Assembly: GCA_013811855.1 (NCBI GenBank)
Contig: JACCUL010000423.1
Coordinates: forward strand, 1 to 7,290
Direction: 5' to 3'
DNA length: 7,290 bases
Source: Acidimicrobiia bacterium
GTDB lineage: Bacteria > Actinomycetota > Acidimicrobiia > Acidimicrobiales > Ilumatobacteraceae
How positions within the stretch are numbered: position 1 is the first letter of the stretch; every line of letters begins with the position of its first letter. Under the pieces are notes generated by a model. It had not been told where the DNA came from. It was given only the letters and a program-made list of their open reading frames with translations, and did no database searches. Shown here piece after piece: positions 5,547 to 7,290 of this stretch. The position numbers were made by a program, and so were the translations under genes.

Positions 5547-7290
5547 TCAGGTCGACAGCAGCTGCTTGCGGAGGATGACGAGCTTCTCGGCCGGCTCGCC
5601 GTCGCCCCACCGGTCGGCGTCGAGCACCCGCTCGTAGGACTGCCACTCCAGACGGACGCCCGACAGGTCACCGGCCCGGGCGTGCGCCCGCATCCGCAAC
5701 CCGATCAGCTCCTCGTGCCCCGGCAGCACCTTCAGCCCCTGCCCGGTGGCCCAGAACACACCGTCGACGTCGCCCATCGACAAGCAGTGGCCGGCGAGGT
5801 CCGTGGCGGCGCCGGTGGCCAGGAGCACCAGGTTGGACGTCAGACCCTCGGGATCCGGCCAGAGGTAGCCCGTCCCGGCGAACGGCGCGTCGACGATCAG
5901 CTCCACCGCCGGCCGGAGCGTGTCGATGGCCAGGTCCGGCGGCAGGGTCCGGGCGTGTTCGACGCGCGCCCGCACGAGGTCGGCGTCGGTCACGACGGCA
6001 TCGTGCAACGGCAGCACTTCGGTCAGCGTCCGGCCGAGCCACTCCGCGCCCTCGGGTGGCGCGACGTGGCGAGCCATCGACCGACGGGCCTCCGACACGA
6101 CGTTGGCGAAGGTGGCGTCGCGCACGTCGAGCTCCCACAGCGCTGTACGGGCGCCCTGGCGGGTCGAGTGTTCACGGTGCAACGCCAGCCAGGTCACGAG
6201 CTCCAACGTCTTCGACCGCCCGAAGGGTACCGCCGCCCCCCGTCCGTCGACGACGCCCACCGGTCCGAGCAGACGCACCATCAGTGACCAGTCCGGGTCG
6301 CGGTACGCCGCGTCCTCCGCGGACGCACGGCCTCCGCTGACCGGCTCGTCGTGTCCGTCGCCGTCGTGCGACGGATCCTGACCGCGGTCGACGACATCGT
6401 CGGACCACGTCAGGACGTCGACCGGATCACCGTCCACGACCGGTTCCAGCGGCGCGCCGGCGTGGCGCACGAGATCGTCGAGCGCCACCACCTCGGCCAC
6501 CGACAGCCCGACGGGTACGATCTCCAGGCCGAGCGGTTCCAGGGTCCACGCCGATCGGCCGCACCGCAGCGACCACGGCGCCCCATCGACCGGCCCGGCC
6601 ACGACGAGTGCGAAACCACCTCGACGCCGCGCCGCGGTGCGGGCCAGCTCGTCGGTGACGTCGATCGCCGCCGTTGCGCCCGTGAGGACGACGGCCGGTT
6701 CCCACGCCTCGCCGCTCGTGTGGCGGGCGCGCAGCACGAACGTGCTCTGGACGGTCGCCGCCGTCGTCCCGACGAGTGCGGTCGCCAGCTCGACGGCCTC
6801 GTCGACGGTGTCGACGTGGTGGGCGTGGCGATGACCGAGGAACGCGGCCGGATCGACGCCGACGCCGATCAGGTTGGCGAGCTCGGCGAACACCGACGAG
6901 GCCAGCGTGGCGGCCACGCCGCGCACGACGGCGTCGGCGTCCTCCGGCGGACCGCCGATCGCCAGGAGGCCGAGCGCTTCGAGGTCGACGAGGACGTCAC
7001 CGCCTTCGTCGTCGGCGCCGAGCTGGGTCAGCGCGACACACGGGGCGCCGACCGAGCGGGCCGCGTCCGCGAGCAGCTCCACGGGGATCGATCCGCTCAA
7101 CGTCCAGCGGGAGCCGTCGCCGAGCCACGGCGCCGGCAGCGACGCGCCGGCGGTGAGCGTCAGCTCGATCGAGCCATCGGTGCCGGCGCGGACGACGGCG
7201 ATCTGGGCCGGCCCCTCGACGAGCGTGGCCGCCGCAGCGCGCACGGCGATGTCGACGCGCAGCACGCGTTCGGCGGCGTCGACGGACCGC
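5547..7290 (-). CDS. BTAD/SARP-like regulator with large N-terminal region, N-terminus cut by window edge
   Basis: The frame is open from the right edge (RSVDAAERV...) to TGA at 5547-5549, giving about 580 codons; the start is outside. Bases 6284-6066 encode a winged-helix-like segment (SLMVRLLGPVGVVDG... then FGRSKTLELVTWLALH), and 5993-5550 encode a helical, TPR-like bacterial transcriptional activator domain (FWATGQGLKVLPGHEELI, MRAHARAGDLSGVRLEWQSYERVL). The N-terminal half contains DVLVDLEALGLLAIGG (near 6998-6951), which I recognise from large actinobacterial proteins that have membrane helices and often LysM upstream of a BTAD module. An acidic, His-containing linker (about 6398-6288) joins the halves. 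I infer a membrane-tethered or large cytosolic regulator; the DNA target and signal are unknown. A GTG at 7265 is in frame but is not convincing as the true start. Convergent with the + strand genes, 7 bp apart. Confidence 0.75.
   Translation of the reverse strand, partial: RSVDAAERVLRVDIAVRAAAATLVEGPAQIAVVRAGTDGSIELTLTAGASLPAPWLGDGSRWTLSGSIPVELLADAARSVGAPCVALTQLGADDEGGDVLVDLEALGLLAIGGPPEDADAVVRGVAATLASSVFAELANLIGVGVDPAAFLGHRHAHHVDTVDEAVELATALVGTTAATVQSTFVLRARHTSGEAWEPAVVLTGATAAIDVTDELARTAARRRGGFALVVAGPVDGAPWSLRCGRSAWTLEPLGLEIVPVGLSVAEVVALDDLVRHAGAPLEPVVDGDPVDVLTWSDDVVDRGQDPSHDGDGHDEPVSGGRASAEDAAYRDPDWSLMVRLLGPVGVVDGRGAAVPFGRSKTLELVTWLALHREHSTRQGARTALWELDVRDATFANVVSEARRSMARHVAPPEGAEWLGRTLTEVLPLHDAVVTDADLVRARVEHARTLPPDLAIDTLRPAVELIVDAPFAGTGYLWPDPEGLTSNLVLLATGAATDLAGHCLSMGDVDGVFWATGQGLKVLPGHEELIGLRMRAHARAGDLSGVRLEWQSYERVLDADRWGDGEPAEKLVILRKQLLST

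Noticed and set aside
5529..6340. Plus-strand frames opposite the BTAD regulator
   Set aside because: Arg- and Pro-rich shadow translations with no motifs; the minus strand has recognisable winged-helix and BTAD sequence.
1..7290. CRISPR arrays, tRNA/rRNA, transposases, phage or toxin-antitoxin genes
   Set aside because: I looked on both strands and saw no regular repeat-spacer array, no tRNA cloverleaf or rRNA segment, and no integrase, transposase or toxin-like protein.

Overview
The window looks like chromosomal DNA from a high-GC actinobacterium (roughly 70% G+C by eye). DisA, an actinobacterial-type BTAD regulator with a large N-terminal extension, the ABC-2 permease pair and the repetitive GAGCGAGCG spacers together make me lean to the Acidimicrobiia, but that class assignment is inference. 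There are no RNA genes, insertion sequences, CRISPR arrays or phage genes. Coding density is very high and all main genes look intact, apart from the two cut by the window edges.

Left block (1-1990, + strand): the last 38 codons of an ABC ATPase, then two six-helix-type ABC-2 permeases. This is the usual ATPase/permease/permease trio of the uncharacterised COG4586/COG4587/COG3694 exporter class. The two gaps inside this operon (about 130 and 103 bp) are unusual. Both begin with the same 12 bases lying on the upstream stop codon, both carry inverted repeats, and both are spanned by a small open frame that overlaps the upstream stop and the downstream start by ATGA.

Middle block (2029-5539, + strand): disA (diadenylate cyclase, probably leaderless with its own -10 box), then a CoA-disulfide reductase/NADH oxidase-type flavoprotein 7 bp downstream, then an Xi-class glutathionyl-hydroquinone reductase-like protein with a TTG start backed by a strong Shine-Dalgarno sequence. 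Spacing suggests one transcript linking c-di-AMP synthesis and DNA-integrity scanning with two cysteine-based redox enzymes. disA is not beside radA here.

Right block (5547-7290, - strand): the C-terminal 580 codons of a large BTAD/SARP-like regulator, convergent with the middle block and cut by the right edge.

The observation most worth following is a stop/start relay. All four same-strand gaps except the one before disA's own promoter contain a tiny frame that starts on the upstream stop codon and ends on or just inside the downstream start. This could be a translational-coupling device carried by an extragenic repeat, or a coincidence in stop-poor high-GC DNA. A genome-wide count would decide.
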